Assembly: GCA_009781515.1 (NCBI GenBank)
Contig: WQXY01000004.1
Coordinates: 1 to 64,000 of the forward strand
Length of the DNA: 64,000 nucleotides
Direction of reading: 5' to 3'
From: Oscillospiraceae bacterium
GTDB lineage: Bacteria; Bacillota; Clostridia; Oscillospirales; Oscillospiraceae
Made by a program: the position numbers and the translations under genes
In this document: positions 36,158 through 46,152 of the stretch, piece by piece
How positions within the stretch are numbered: position 1 is the first letter of the stretch
How the letters are laid out: each line of letters starts with the position of its first letter
Notes under the pieces: model-generated
What the model was told of the DNA's origin: nothing
Database searches by the model: none
Seen by the model: only the letters and a program-made list of their open reading frames with translations

Positions 36158-37906
36158 TTAGGGTTCAGGTTCAGCTGTTGGCGGTGCTGTTTCCGGCGGA
36201 GCTGTCGGAGTAGGAGTTGGCGTCGGCGTCGGCTCTGTTGTGGGCGGAGCTGTCGGCGGTGCTGTGGGCGGCGGGGTCGGTGTTTCCGCAAGAGGCGGTC
36301 CAATTAGAATTACCCTTTGCTGCATGTTGTATGTATCTCTGGAAACGCGGTGTCCGATACGGTTGCCGTCGTCGTCGAGTATAGGCTCACCGTCTTTTGT
36401 AATCTGCCACTGCCATGTCTCAATAACACGTCCGACCTGTCCGGGGAGGTCAACAATTCTCTCGCCGGGATTTACGTCGGGGCTGTCTTTTTCAACAATT
36501 TGAACAGGCGTTTGACTGATAGTTCTTGTTTCAAGCTCGTAGAATATATCGTTTACTCTGGTGCCTATGACTTTAACATTTACCGTAACTCCGCCGCTTG
36601 TTGTAACATCTAATCTTATAGGAAAGTCGGAGCTGTTCTTAAATCTGAAGTCTATAAGGTCGGTTGCGACTGTGGCGTCCTGACCATAAGGAAGATATCC
36701 GACAGTCAGGCTGTGATTTCTTCTGCTGACAATTTCCAAATCCGTAAGAAGAAGCGCTGCGTAAATTGTTGATGATACCTGACATACACCTCCGCCGATA
36801 GTCGGGACAAGTCTTCCTCCGACTATGCCGTTTGCCTCACGAAATCCTCTTGCCGAAGTACGTCTGCCGACTGTATCATTGTATGAGAATGTTTCACCGG
36901 GCTGCAATATCTTACCGTTAATAAAGCTTGAAGCAAGTGTAATATTGTGAACACGTCCGGGCTGGCTTCCCTGAGATGCCGACCTTTCGGCAAGAACATC
37001 ACGAAAGAGCATGGCGTTTACATCTTCCTGTGACAGCTCGGGCTCAATAGTTATTATCGGTATTGATACAGTTGCACCAAATTCTGCCGCTGCTACTTTT
37101 GCTTTAGCATCGTCCAAGTCGAATGTACGCCCGGGCTTACTTTCAGTGCCGCCGCCAAGCTGTGCATCATACATTGACGAGACGGGTTCTATATGTATGC
37201 CGTCAAAAATTGACTGCAGGTCAACTCCGTCTGCATTTGCCTCCGGTATATATCTTGCCGTCAGGTTTGTGTGCTGCTCTATGGCACGGGTCATTGTATG
37301 AACCGCCATGTTAAAAACATCATTTGCATTGGCAGGATAGAGTCCCGTACCTTTTGTGACTGTAATCTGCGTATCTGTAACATTTTCGCTGTAGTTAAAA
37401 AGTGTAGCGTTAAACATTGCCGTATATTCGTTTGCAAGCTCACGCAAAATGCTGTCGTCATAGTTTGGAGCGCTAAGCTCATTAAGCTCTGTCTTATCAA
37501 ATAAAGCTTTTATATATGTCACACCGTTTTGGAAAAATGTTCCGTCTCTGCCGAAAGCAAATGCTGCTTCAGCTGCTTGCGTGGCATCAAGAGCCAAGCC
37601 AACCTCATCACCTGTGGCGGAAAAACTTGTTTCGTCGGGGAAAAAGAGAGTCATGGAAATCCCCACGGCTTTACTTTCATAACCACTGTCAATGAGAGAC
37701 TGCACTGCCTGCTCACGTGTTTGACCTGACAGATTTATCCCCTCTGCCCACACATTCGGAAAAACGGTATCGAGTGAGTCTGCATGATAGCTGACGCCAA
37801 TAAATAAACCTGTCAGTCCGGTTATAATCACTAATAACAAAACAACACATGTTATTATTATTCTTTTTGTCTTTTTTCTTTTTCTGCTCTTTCCTACTAA
37901 TTTCAC
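36158..37906 (-). CDS. VanW family cell-envelope protein with peptidoglycan-binding and G5-like parts
   Basis: About 582 residues if started at the GTG after GGAAAGTGCATCAAA; an ATG 30 codons upstream lies inside hemW and has no good ribosome binding site. A basic stretch and one membrane helix (about 15-38) precede a YoaR-type domain, then VanW (GETFSYNDTVGRRTSARGFR, GGGVCQVSSTIYAAL, RRNHSLTVGYLPYGQDATV) and a beta-rich C-terminal part. The tail is Pro/Thr-rich (PTPTPTPTAPPETAPP). VanW function is unresolved; the domain set implies wall association. The start position is uncertain. Confidence 0.82.
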   Translation of the reverse strand: MKLVGKSRKRKKTKRIIITCVVLLLVIITGLTGLFIGVSYHADSLDTVFPNVWAEGINLSGQTREQAVQSLIDSGYESKAVGISMTLFFPDETSFSATGDEVGLALDATQAAEAAFAFGRDGTFFQNGVTYIKALFDKTELNELSAPNYDDSILRELANEYTAMFNATLFNYSENVTDTQITVTKGTGLYPANANDVFNMAVHTMTRAIEQHTNLTARYIPEANADGVDLQSIFDGIHIEPVSSMYDAQLGGGTESKPGRTFDLDDAKAKVAAAEFGATVSIPIITIEPELSQEDVNAMLFRDVLAERSASQGSQPGRVHNITLASSFINGKILQPGETFSYNDTVGRRTSARGFREANGIVGGRLVPTIGGGVCQVSSTIYAALLLTDLEIVSRRNHSLTVGYLPYGQDATVATDLIDFRFKNSSDFPIRLDVTTSGGVTVNVKVIGTRVNDIFYELETRTISQTPVQIVEKDSPDVNPGERIVDLPGQVGRVIETWQWQITKDGEPILDDDGNRIGHRVSRDTYNMQQRVILIGPPLAETPTPPPTAPPTAPPTTEPTPTPTPTPTAPPETAPPTAEPEP

Positions 37907-37925
37907 TTTGATGCACTTTCCAATC

Positions 37926-39212
37926 TTATAATAATTCGTTTCGTCCGACGAGTCTTCTGCCTCCGAACAGTCCCGCAGCGACAGGCCGTTTGTCAAACAA
38001 TGTCATTTGTGTTTCTTCGCCCGTGGAGTCTTTTTGCCATGGCTTACTGATTTGTGTTCTTTGTTTTGTCTGCGCTTCAAGCAGCTCGCCTATGAGTGTG
38101 TTGGAAACCATAAAACCCTTTGGCGTAAATCTCCAGCGGCCTTCCTTTTGTGCCGCCCAGCCGTGCTCTTCGTACTTATGCATAAGCTCAAGCACAAAGT
38201 CCATTTTTAATCTGTAAATATTATAATATTCTTCCTCTGATATGCCGTGGGTTGTTCGCAGTCTGAGCATCAGATACTCACCGGCGTTTTCAAAGTCGGA
38301 CATATTTTCTTCATGCTCAACAATTCTTCTGCCAAGTCCGATTTGCTCAATATATTCGTTTACATCTTCCGTAAAGCTGTAGCGGCTCTGACCTACATAG
38401 GAGTGAGCACCCGGACCAAATCCGATATAGTCCTCACCGAGCCAGTATTTCATGTTGTGCTTACTTTCAAAGCCGCGTCTTGCAAAATTGGATATTTCGT
38501 ATTGCTTGTATCCGTAGCGTGAGAGTATATCAACTGCATAAAGGTACATTCCCTCTTGAACATCATCATCGGGAAGAAACGGCGAGTCCTTAAACATAAA
38601 CAGCTCGGTGCCTTCTTCGATTTTCAGACCGTAGCATGAAATATGCTCAGCTTTGAGCCCCGCCACTTTTTGAACTGTCTGCGCCCATGTATCTCTTGTT
38701 TGCGAAGGCAGTCCGTAAATAATATCAGCACTGAGGTTTTTGAAGCCCGCCTGCCTTGCATCTGCAAATGTACTAACTGCGTCTGCAAATGTATGTGTTC
38801 TGCCTATGCTCTTTAACGTATTATCATCGGCACATTGCACACCAATAGACAGTCTGTTAAATCCGGCACGACGAAGCTTAATGAGGTCCTCTTTTGAAAT
38901 ACTTGCCGGATTAACTTCGACTGTAATCTCAGAGTCTATAAGTACATGACCGCTTCTTTTGAGCACATTTAATATATCTATGAGTCTCGATGTGCCAAAG
39001 TGGCTGGGTGTGCCGCCGCCAAAATAAACCGTATCAATCAGATAACCGTCAAGCTGTGCGGAGTATTCTTCAATATGCCTGATAATGGCTGTACTGTAAG
39101 ATGGTATTAATAAATCCCCGCCGTCGTTTGATGATAATGAATAGAAGTTGCAATACGCACATTTACTTTGGCAAAAAGGAATGTGGACGTATATTCCTAC
39201 CTTTTTTTCCAT
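37926..39212 (-). CDS. hemW: HemW-like radical SAM protein
   Basis: 428 residues. CQSKCAYCNF carries the CxxxCxxC radical-SAM cluster; YFGGGTPS, VNPASIS and SIGVQCADD line the SAM site; HNMKYW is the HemW signature separating it from HemN, and the HemN C-terminal domain follows. HemW is a heme chaperone or incompletely defined relative of coproporphyrinogen dehydrogenase. The last 20-30 residues (RPVAAGLFGGRRLVGRNELL) extend past the usual end. It runs into the VanW gene on the same strand. Confidence 0.9.
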   Translation of the reverse strand: MEKKVGIYVHIPFCQSKCAYCNFYSLSSNDGGDLLIPSYSTAIIRHIEEYSAQLDGYLIDTVYFGGGTPSHFGTSRLIDILNVLKRSGHVLIDSEITVEVNPASISKEDLIKLRRAGFNRLSIGVQCADDNTLKSIGRTHTFADAVSTFADARQAGFKNLSADIIYGLPSQTRDTWAQTVQKVAGLKAEHISCYGLKIEEGTELFMFKDSPFLPDDDVQEGMYLYAVDILSRYGYKQYEISNFARRGFESKHNMKYWLGEDYIGFGPGAHSYVGQSRYSFTEDVNEYIEQIGLGRRIVEHEENMSDFENAGEYLMLRLRTTHGISEEEYYNIYRLKMDFVLELMHKYEEHGWAAQKEGRWRFTPKGFMVSNTLIGELLEAQTKQRTQISKPWQKDSTGEETQMTLFDKRPVAAGLFGGRRLVGRNELL

Positions 39213-39297
39213 ACTGTTTATTCCTCAGCTTGTGATTATACCAAATTTTATGTTTTTTATCAATATTAAATATGTATAAAATACTTAATAAAATACT

Positions 39298-39326
39298 TTG
39301 ATTTTTTGACGATTAAAGAGTATAAT
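39298..39326 (+). promoter_or_regulatory. Promoter of gap-pyk
   Basis: TTGATT (39298-39303), 17-bp spacer, perfect TATAAT (39321-39326). Confidence 0.7.
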
Positions 39327-39330
39327 TGTT

Positions 39331-40375
<1,045 letters not shown>

Positions 40376-40399
40376 ACCGCGTACCAACAGGAATATTAT

Positions 40400-41836
40400 A
40401 TGAGAAGAACAAAAATCGTTGCAACACTCGGGCCTGCCACTGACAGTCCCGAGGTGTTGCGGAAACTCCTCAAAGCCGGCTTGGATGTCGCCCGTTTCAA
40501 CTTTTCGCATGGCTCTCACGAGGATCATCTCGCCCGTTTGAACAGACTCAAGGAAGCCTGTGAAGAAACAGGCATAACGGTTGCATATTTGGCCGATACC
40601 AAAGGTCCCGAGGTCAGACTCGGCACTTTCGACGGCGGCAGTGCAAAATTGGTTGAGGGAAACATATTTACCCTGACAACCGATACTGTTGTCGGCGACA
40701 GTGCACGTGTGAGTATTTCATATGCCAATCTTCCCTCGGAAATTGGTGTGGGCACACGTATCCTGCTCGATGACGGTCTTATCGAGTTGGCAGTAGAGTC
40801 AATCACGGGCATGAATATTGTAACCCGTGTTGTAAACGGCGGGGTCATCTCTGATAGAAAAAGTCTTAATGTTCCGTCCGCTAATCTTGATATTCCTTAC
40901 ATTTGTGCAAAAGACCGCTCGGATTTACGCTTTATTGTTGAAAATGGTTATGATATTATTGCAGCTTCATTTGTCCGTTGCTCTGCAGATATTAAACTTA
41001 TCCGTGATGAGCTCCACCGTATCGACAGTAAAAGTAAAATCAAAATAATCGCAAAGATTGAAAATTCCGAGGGTGTACAAAACTTAGAGGATATACTGTC
41101 CGTTTGTGACGGAGTAATGGTTGCGCGCGGCGACCTCGGCGTTGAGCTTGAGTATGAAGAGCTTCCGATTGTGCAAAAGGACATCATCAGACGCACCCGT
41201 CAGCAAGGCAAGCCCGTAATAACAGCAACTCAAATGTTAGAGTCAATGATAGTCAACCCGCGTCCGACACGTGCGGAAACATCAGATGTTGCCAATGCCA
41301 TTTATGACGACACCAGTGCAATAATGCTCTCGGGCGAAACCGCAGTCGGCAAGCATCCTGTCGAAGCTCTGACGGCAATGTCAAAAATTGCAGAGCGTAT
41401 TGAAAAGGCTATCGACTATCATAAACGCTTCAAGCGTGAGGAATATGTTCCGAAAGCCTCTATCACGAATGCAATTTCTCATGCCACCGTCACAACAGCA
41501 CATGACCTAAACGCATCGGCAATTTTGACCGTATCGCTTTCGGGCACCACGGCTCAAAATGTATCAAAATACAGACCCTCATGCCCTATCATAGCCTGCA
41601 CTCCCGACCCTGTCGTCAGGCGGCAACTTAGGCTCAACTGGGGTATCATACCGCTTTTGACACAAGAAGAAAGTGACACAACCGAACTCTTTAGCCATGC
41701 AGTAGAGTCTGCACAAGAGGCGGGTCATGTCAGCGAGGGCGACCTTGTGGTGCTCACAGCGGGAGTTCCCGTAGGGCACTCAGGTACCACAAATATGTTA
41801 AAGGTGCATGTTGTCGGAGAAAAAATACTAATCTGA
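40400..41836 (+). CDS. pyk: Pyruvate kinase
   Basis: 478 residues. TKIVATLGPATDSPE, VARFNFSHGSHEDH, LADTKGPEVRLG, IIAKIENSEG and MVARGDLGVE are the metal, ADP and PEP sites; ITATQMLESM and MLSGETAVGKHPVEA follow. It ends after the regulatory C domain, without the extra PEP-utiliser domain of many Bacillus enzymes. Converts PEP and ADP to pyruvate and ATP. Its end overlaps the convergent histidine kinase gene by 9 bases. Confidence 0.96.
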   Translation: MRRTKIVATLGPATDSPEVLRKLLKAGLDVARFNFSHGSHEDHLARLNRLKEACEETGITVAYLADTKGPEVRLGTFDGGSAKLVEGNIFTLTTDTVVGDSARVSISYANLPSEIGVGTRILLDDGLIELAVESITGMNIVTRVVNGGVISDRKSLNVPSANLDIPYICAKDRSDLRFIVENGYDIIAASFVRCSADIKLIRDELHRIDSKSKIKIIAKIENSEGVQNLEDILSVCDGVMVARGDLGVELEYEELPIVQKDIIRRTRQQGKPVITATQMLESMIVNPRPTRAETSDVANAIYDDTSAIMLSGETAVGKHPVEALTAMSKIAERIEKAIDYHKRFKREEYVPKASITNAISHATVTTAHDLNASAILTVSLSGTTAQNVSKYRPSCPIIACTPDPVVRRQLRLNWGIIPLLTQEESDTTELFSHAVESAQEAGHVSEGDLVVLTAGVPVGHSGTTNMLKVHVVGEKILI

Positions 41837-43195
41837 TGTATCTTCTTCGTATAGCGCAAAGGTCACGGTAAAGGTCATGCCGCCGTTTTTCCTTTTTCCG
41901 GCTGTGACGCTGCCGCCTAAATCGCGAACCGTGTCTTTGACTATGGCAAGCCCGAGTCCGCTGCCACCCGCATCACGTGAGCGTGCTTTATCCACACGAT
42001 AAAACCTGTCAAAAATATACGGCAAGTCCTCATCGGGTACGCCCACTCCCCTGTCTCTTACCGACAGGATAACCAAATTACCTTTTTTTTCCAACCTGAC
42101 AAACACACTGCAGTCAGGTTGGTTATATTTTATTGCATTTTCAATGAGGTTGAAAATTATGTGATGTACAGAGTCTTTTGTGGCGCGTATTGAAGCGTCC
42201 TCATCAAGCTGTGAGCGAAGTGATACATTATTTGTTGCGGCAAGCGGTTTTAACATTCTGATTGTGTCAAGAACCGCCTCTTTCATATCTATGCCTATAA
42301 GCTCGTCATCTATTTGACTGTCAAGCCTTGTAAGTGTCATAAGCTTTCCTGTTGTTCGGGATAGCCGCTCGGCTTCCATGCCTATATCGCCGATGAATTC
42401 CTGAACAGTTTCAGGCTCGATATTTTCATTTTGCAAAATGCTGTCACTGAGAAGCCTGATAGTCGCCAGAGGTGTTTTAAGCTCGTGCGAAGCATCGGCA
42501 ACAAACCTGCGACGCAGTTCGTCTGTTTCCCGAAGCTTTCCCGTAAGGCTATTAAATTCATCACCAAGCAGCGTGAGTTCATCATTGCCGCTCATGTCGA
42601 TCGTATAGCTGTATTCGCCCTCTCTGACCGACTTAACCGCATTCATAATGCTGGTGACATTACGCATTACAGACCATATAATCAGCGTTACAACAACGAT
42701 TGAAAAAATGGCAACAACAATTGAGATGTTTCTGATTGTGTATTGCATTTCAAGCAGAAGCGAGCCTTGGTCAATATCTTTTTCATGAACGCAAACAACT
42801 CCGATTGCTTCCCCCTGACTCATAATCGGTGTAAATGCCGTACTTGTAAATGCTCCTCCCGAAAACTCCGAAAAAAACACATCATTTTCCATATCGTTTT
42901 CTTTAAGCGCTGCTTCTATGTAGTGGAAGTGAAAATTTTCCTGTTTTGATATGCCCGACGGGTCATAAATTATATTGCCCTCATTGTCGGTAATAATTAT
43001 ATGTATGCCGCCTGTTACTTCAAGCTGTGAAACAACCGCTGCAACTCTCTCCTCATCTTCAATGGACAAATAGTCAAATGCTTCTTTGAGGTGTGCCGCT
43101 ATGAGCGATGCCTGATTTTGAATAAAGTGTCTTTTTGTTGAGAAAATAATGTCGCGTGATGCCATCAAAAAGTACGTGTTTATCATAAGCAACAC
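41828..43195 (-). CDS. Sensor histidine kinase (HAMP-HisKA-HATPase), start uncertain
   Basis: 455 residues from GTG 43195, the first standard start in frame. The frame is open for another 40 codons upstream, and those codons encode the front of the first membrane helix (KFALTCFAVVAIV joins LLMINTYFLM), so the real N terminus is probably upstream at a non-standard codon such as CTG 43258. Layout: TM1, an extracytoplasmic sensor domain of about 120 residues, TM2 (ISIVVAIFSIVVVTLII), HAMP, HisKA with DASHELKTPLATIRLL, and HATPase with NLIENAIKYN, DRGVGVP, GGSGLGLAIV. It phosphorylates the adjacent response regulator. Signal unknown. Confidence 0.88.
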   Translation of the reverse strand: MLLMINTYFLMASRDIIFSTKRHFIQNQASLIAAHLKEAFDYLSIEDEERVAAVVSQLEVTGGIHIIITDNEGNIIYDPSGISKQENFHFHYIEAALKENDMENDVFFSEFSGGAFTSTAFTPIMSQGEAIGVVCVHEKDIDQGSLLLEMQYTIRNISIVVAIFSIVVVTLIIWSVMRNVTSIMNAVKSVREGEYSYTIDMSGNDELTLLGDEFNSLTGKLRETDELRRRFVADASHELKTPLATIRLLSDSILQNENIEPETVQEFIGDIGMEAERLSRTTGKLMTLTRLDSQIDDELIGIDMKEAVLDTIRMLKPLAATNNVSLRSQLDEDASIRATKDSVHHIIFNLIENAIKYNQPDCSVFVRLEKKGNLVILSVRDRGVGVPDEDLPYIFDRFYRVDKARSRDAGGSGLGLAIVKDTVRDLGGSVTAGKRKNGGMTFTVTFALYEEDTSD

Positions 43196-43289
43196 AATGG
43201 CAACAACTGCAAAACACGTCAGGGCAAACTTCGTTCTTATACTGCTGAAAAATCTCAGCTTTCTAACCGATGGTTTAACCTTGCCTACA

Positions 43290-43967
43290 CTATCCCCTGA
43301 TATAGTATCCGACCCCCCACTTAGTCATGATGTGCTCCGGCTCTGCCGGGTCTTCTTCAAGCTTTTCACGCAAACGGCGGATATGCACATCAACGGTTCT
43401 TATATCACCTTGGTGCTCGTAACCCCAAACGATGTTGAGCAGCGTTTCCCTGCTGTAAACACGCCCCGGGTTTTTCGCGAGAAGCTCAAACACGTCAAAT
43501 TCTTTGACCGTGAGTTCAATCTGCTCATCTTTTTTAAGTGCTATTCGTTTTTCCGTGTCAAGCGTTATGCTTCCTACTGTCAGAACAGCTCCCGTAATAT
43601 TACTCACAAGTGCGCTTCGGCGGAGCAAGGCGCGTATTCTCGCTTTCAGTTCCAATATGTTAAAGGGTTTTGTAATATAGTCGTCCGCACCGTATTCAAA
43701 GCCGATAATTTTATCGGTGTCTTCGCTGCGGGCTGTGAGCAAAATAATCGGAACTGTTGAAAACTCGCGAATTCGCATACAGGCACCGAGCCCGTCAAGC
43801 TCCGGCATCATAATATCGAGCAGTATCAGGTCATAGTTGCCGCTGCGGGCAAGCTCCACAGCTTCCAAACCGTCATGACCCGTATCAACATGATAGCCCT
43901 CGTTTTCAAGGTTGAATTTTATTCCTTTAACAAGTAATTTTTCATCATCTACAACTAATATTTTCAT
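43290..43967 (-). CDS. OmpR/PhoB-family response regulator
   Basis: 225 residues. Receiver domain with VVDDEKLL, phosphoacceptor Asp in LILLDIMMPELDG, LLTARSE and the Lys of ITKPF; winged-helix domain with LTVKEFDVFELLAKNPGRVY and VDVHIRRLREKLE, ending VGYYIRG. Pairs with the kinase gene directly downstream; the reading frames are close or overlapping, depending on the kinase start. Its ATG overlaps the stop of the ComEA-like gene (TAATG), so all three are translationally coupled. Confidence 0.93.
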   Translation of the reverse strand: MKILVVDDEKLLVKGIKFNLENEGYHVDTGHDGLEAVELARSGNYDLILLDIMMPELDGLGACMRIREFSTVPIILLTARSEDTDKIIGFEYGADDYITKPFNILELKARIRALLRRSALVSNITGAVLTVGSITLDTEKRIALKKDEQIELTVKEFDVFELLAKNPGRVYSRETLLNIVWGYEHQGDIRTVDVHIRRLREKLEEDPAEPEHIMTKWGVGYYIRG

Positions 43968-44452
43968 TAATTCCCTACCGTTATCATGTCTTGTATTGCT
44001 TCAAAACGACGCTCCCCGATGCCCGTTACTTTTCTTATATCATCAATTTTTGAAAAGCTGCCGTTTCTTGTTCTGTACTCAATTATTCTCTCAGCGAGTG
44101 TATCACCTATTCCGGGCAGCTCCTTAAGCTGCGTCTTTGACGCTGTGTTTATATTTATTCTGCCGTCACTGATTGGCTCTGATACCTGCGTGTTTTCTGA
44201 GCTCTCGGGCTTGCTGCTCCCTTGGGTCTCCTGCGGGTTTGTATTGTCTGTGCTCATCGGGCTTTGGTTTGTACTCGCTGTACCCGCCGGGTTTTGGTTT
44301 GTTTGTACCGCAACGGGTGGCGGCTGCTCTGCAACAGCGACTGCGGCAATGTTGACTGCACTCCAGCTTCGCCCTGTAAAAAACCCTCCCATAAACAAGA
44401 TAAAAGCAAGTGTAATTCCTAAAACAGCAAGTTCCATTCTTCTAAGTCTCAT
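43967..44452 (-). CDS. ComEA-like helix-hairpin-helix protein, membrane anchored
   Basis: 161 residues. One membrane helix (about 8-30), a Pro/Asn/Ser/Thr-rich linker of about 60 residues, then a double helix-hairpin-helix domain (ININTASKTQLKELPGIGDT, VTGIGERRFEAIQDMI) as in ComEA, the DNA receptor of competence. It lacks the SLBB domain found in many Gram-positive ComEA proteins. comEC lies 22 kb away rather than alongside. It is the first gene of a coupled group with the response regulator and kinase. Confidence 0.82.
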   Translation of the reverse strand: MRLRRMELAVLGITLAFILFMGGFFTGRSWSAVNIAAVAVAEQPPPVAVQTNQNPAGTASTNQSPMSTDNTNPQETQGSSKPESSENTQVSEPISDGRININTASKTQLKELPGIGDTLAERIIEYRTRNGSFSKIDDIRKVTGIGERRFEAIQDMITVGN

Positions 44453-44615
44453 GATTTTACCCCCTTATTTTAACACAAAGTGTTAAAAGTATGAATTTGG
44501 GGTAATCAAGGTTGGAATTTTTCTACATTTAGCCTCTTTCCCTTACTATTGTATCATATACAGCGTTATTTTACCATATGAAAAATCAGTATTTTTGTAC
44601 ACCGCCGGGCAAGCA

Positions 44616-44644
44616 TAGACACTTGCAAATAACTGTGTTATAGT
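44616..44644 (+). promoter_or_regulatory. Promoter of the DUF6273 lipoprotein gene
   Basis: TAGACA (44616-44621), 17-bp spacer, TATAGT (44639-44644); 32 bases before the ATG. Confidence 0.5.
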
Positions 44645-44676
44645 TAAATTATCATAAAAAAGAGAGGGTTCGACAA

Positions 44677-45456
44677 ATGAAAAAGATTACATCTGTAATG
44701 TTGATATTAGTGCTTATATTATTTCTGAGTGCATGTGGAATTAGCGGCAGCAACAACAATAGTTACTTTAATAGCGGCAGTGGCAATAACGGAAGTAACA
44801 ATAATAATCTCGCTGGGAGCAGCGGCAATAACAACGATAGTAACAACAGCGGTAGCGTAAATGGCGATAACAATGATAACAGGAATGGCAGCATTGGTGA
44901 CGATAGTAGCGGAAGCTCAAGCGGCAGTAAAATCACAGCGAAAGTTGGTGAGGCTGTAACACTTGATGATATCGAATGGTTGGTATTATCGGTACAAGAC
45001 GACAAAGCGTTGATAATCAGCTTAGAAGTCTTAGAGGAAAGACCATATCATACACCCGGAGGTTCAATAACGTGGGAACACAGCGATTTGCGAGCTTATC
45101 TTAATAACGATTTTTATAACAGCCTCTCATCAGATTTTCAAAATCTTATTATTGAAACATTTGTAATTAATGATGATAATCCCCAGTATGCCCAGGATGG
45201 CGCCCTCGGCGGTAATGACACAATGGATAATATTTTCTTGTTAAGCAACGATGAGGTCAGACTATACTTGCCTGACAGTACTGACAGAATGGCAGTAGAC
45301 AAAAATGGCGAAGAAAGCGAGTGGTGGCTTCGCACTCCCGGCGGTAACTCTCAAAGCGGAGCACGTGTGCAAAAAAATGGTGTCATTGGTCTTCTTGGTT
45401 ACGCCGTTAATTGTGATTTAGGAATTCGCCCTGCTTTGTGGATAAACTTGTCGTAA
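44677..45456 (+). CDS. DUF6273 lipoprotein with Asn/Gly/Ser-rich linker
   Basis: 259 residues. Signal peptide with lipobox LSAC; residues about 25-85 are an Asn/Gly/Ser linker (GSNNNNLAGSSGNNNDSNNS); the C-terminal domain contains IEWLVLSVQDDKALIISLEV, WEHSDLRAYLNNDFYNSL, FLLSNDEVRLYLP, WWLRTPGG and IRPALWINLS, the pattern of DUF6273, a C-type-lectin-like module common on clostridial surface proteins. Ligand unknown. RBS AAGAGAGGG. It has its own promoter. Confidence 0.85.
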   Translation: MKKITSVMLILVLILFLSACGISGSNNNSYFNSGSGNNGSNNNNLAGSSGNNNDSNNSGSVNGDNNDNRNGSIGDDSSGSSSGSKITAKVGEAVTLDDIEWLVLSVQDDKALIISLEVLEERPYHTPGGSITWEHSDLRAYLNNDFYNSLSSDFQNLIIETFVINDDNPQYAQDGALGGNDTMDNIFLLSNDEVRLYLPDSTDRMAVDKNGEESEWWLRTPGGNSQSGARVQKNGVIGLLGYAVNCDLGIRPALWINLS

Positions 45457-45520
45457 ACTAAATACAAACAAGCGGACGGCACCATACTCGAGATTAAAGC
45501 GGTCAATCTCAGTTCGCCCC

Positions 45521-45985
45521 CTACTGATTGTATTCGTCTTCAATCCAGCGTGACGGGTTTTCATCAATATATTGCCATATACCCCTATACTCTATTTCAT
45601 TGCGAATAATATGGTCATGAAATGATTTTTGCCACAAAGAAAAGCCTGCATATTTTGTAACAAATGATTTTATATTGCGGATTACATGTTGTAGGGGCGA
45701 CCGCCCTCGGTCGCCCGTTAAAATAACAATCATATGAATATGGTTAGGCATAATAGCATATTTATCTATTTTAATAGCATCATTGTTTGCTTTTTGTATT
45801 GTTTCATCTAAACATACACCGAGTGATGTTAAATTGATATGCGGGCGACCGAGGGCGGTCGCCCCTACGATTTCACCAAATAATTTTTCATTCTTTTTAG
45901 TACATACGGTCACAAAGTAATAACCGACACTTGAATAGTCATGGTCTTTTAGCCTATTACTTTTTCGCACAGGTTGCTCTTGCAT
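45521..45985 (-). CDS. REP-associated tyrosine transposase (RAYT, Y1/IS200-like)
   Basis: 154 residues from the ATG after AGGAAAAGGAAAAAATTAAAA; an upstream in-frame TTG is less likely. SVGYYFVTVCTKKNEKLFG begins the Y1-type fold, NHIHMIVIL is the HUH metal motif, and HDHIIRNEIEYRGIWQYIDE carries candidate catalytic Tyr residues. RAYTs are domesticated single-copy relatives of IS200 transposases that process or spread REP palindromes. Two 27-bp REP-like palindromes lie inside the coding sequence in opposite orientations (encoding VGATALGRP and TGDRGRSPLQ) and a third lies beyond the start, so enzyme and probable substrate are together. Confidence 0.88.
   Translation of the reverse strand: MQEQPVRKSNRLKDHDYSSVGYYFVTVCTKKNEKLFGEIVGATALGRPHINLTSLGVCLDETIQKANNDAIKIDKYAIMPNHIHMIVILTGDRGRSPLQHVIRNIKSFVTKYAGFSLWQKSFHDHIIRNEIEYRGIWQYIDENPSRWIEDEYNQ
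45691..45717 (+). repeat. REP-like palindrome with GTAG head, copy 1
   Basis: GTAG is followed by GGGCGACCG, CCCT and CGGTCGCCC, a perfect 9-bp hairpin. Exact inverted copy of 45842-45868. GTAG beside the hairpin is the hallmark of RAYT-mobilised REPs. Confidence 0.85.
45842..45868 (-). repeat. REP-like palindrome with GTAG head, copy 2
   Basis: Exact reverse complement of copy 1, 124 bases away inside the same RAYT gene, so the two make a BIME-like inverted pair. Confidence 0.85.
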
Positions 45986-46061
45986 TTTTAATTTTTTCCT
46001 TTTCCTAAAATACAAACAAATGCTATCATTATTTTTATATAATGTAAATCATGCTTTCGAC

Positions 46062-46093
46062 GGGCGGCAGATTGCCGCCCCCGGCGGTCCTAC
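46062..46093 (-). repeat. Third REP-like element upstream of the RAYT gene
   Basis: On the minus strand GTAG (46090-46093) precedes, after 9 bases, the hairpin GGGCGGC, AATCT, GCCGCCC. Same architecture as copies 1 and 2 but different stem sequence. It lies just before the dacF promoter. Confidence 0.6.
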
Positions 46094-46101
46094 AAATAAA
46101 C

Positions 46102-46130
46102 TTGAAGAACTTATAAGACTGTGTTATACT
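46102..46130 (+). promoter_or_regulatory. Promoter of the DacF-like gene
   Basis: TTGAAG (46102-46107), 17-bp spacer, TATACT (46125-46130); 22 bases before the ATG and 8 bases after the REP element. Confidence 0.55.
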
Positions 46131-46152
46131 CGTAAAACATCGGAGTGATAAT

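Noticed and set aside
35132..37906. Vancomycin resistance cluster
   Set aside because: VanY- and VanW-family genes alone are common wall genes in Clostridia; no vanH, vanA/B-type ligase, vanX or vanRS-linked set is present.
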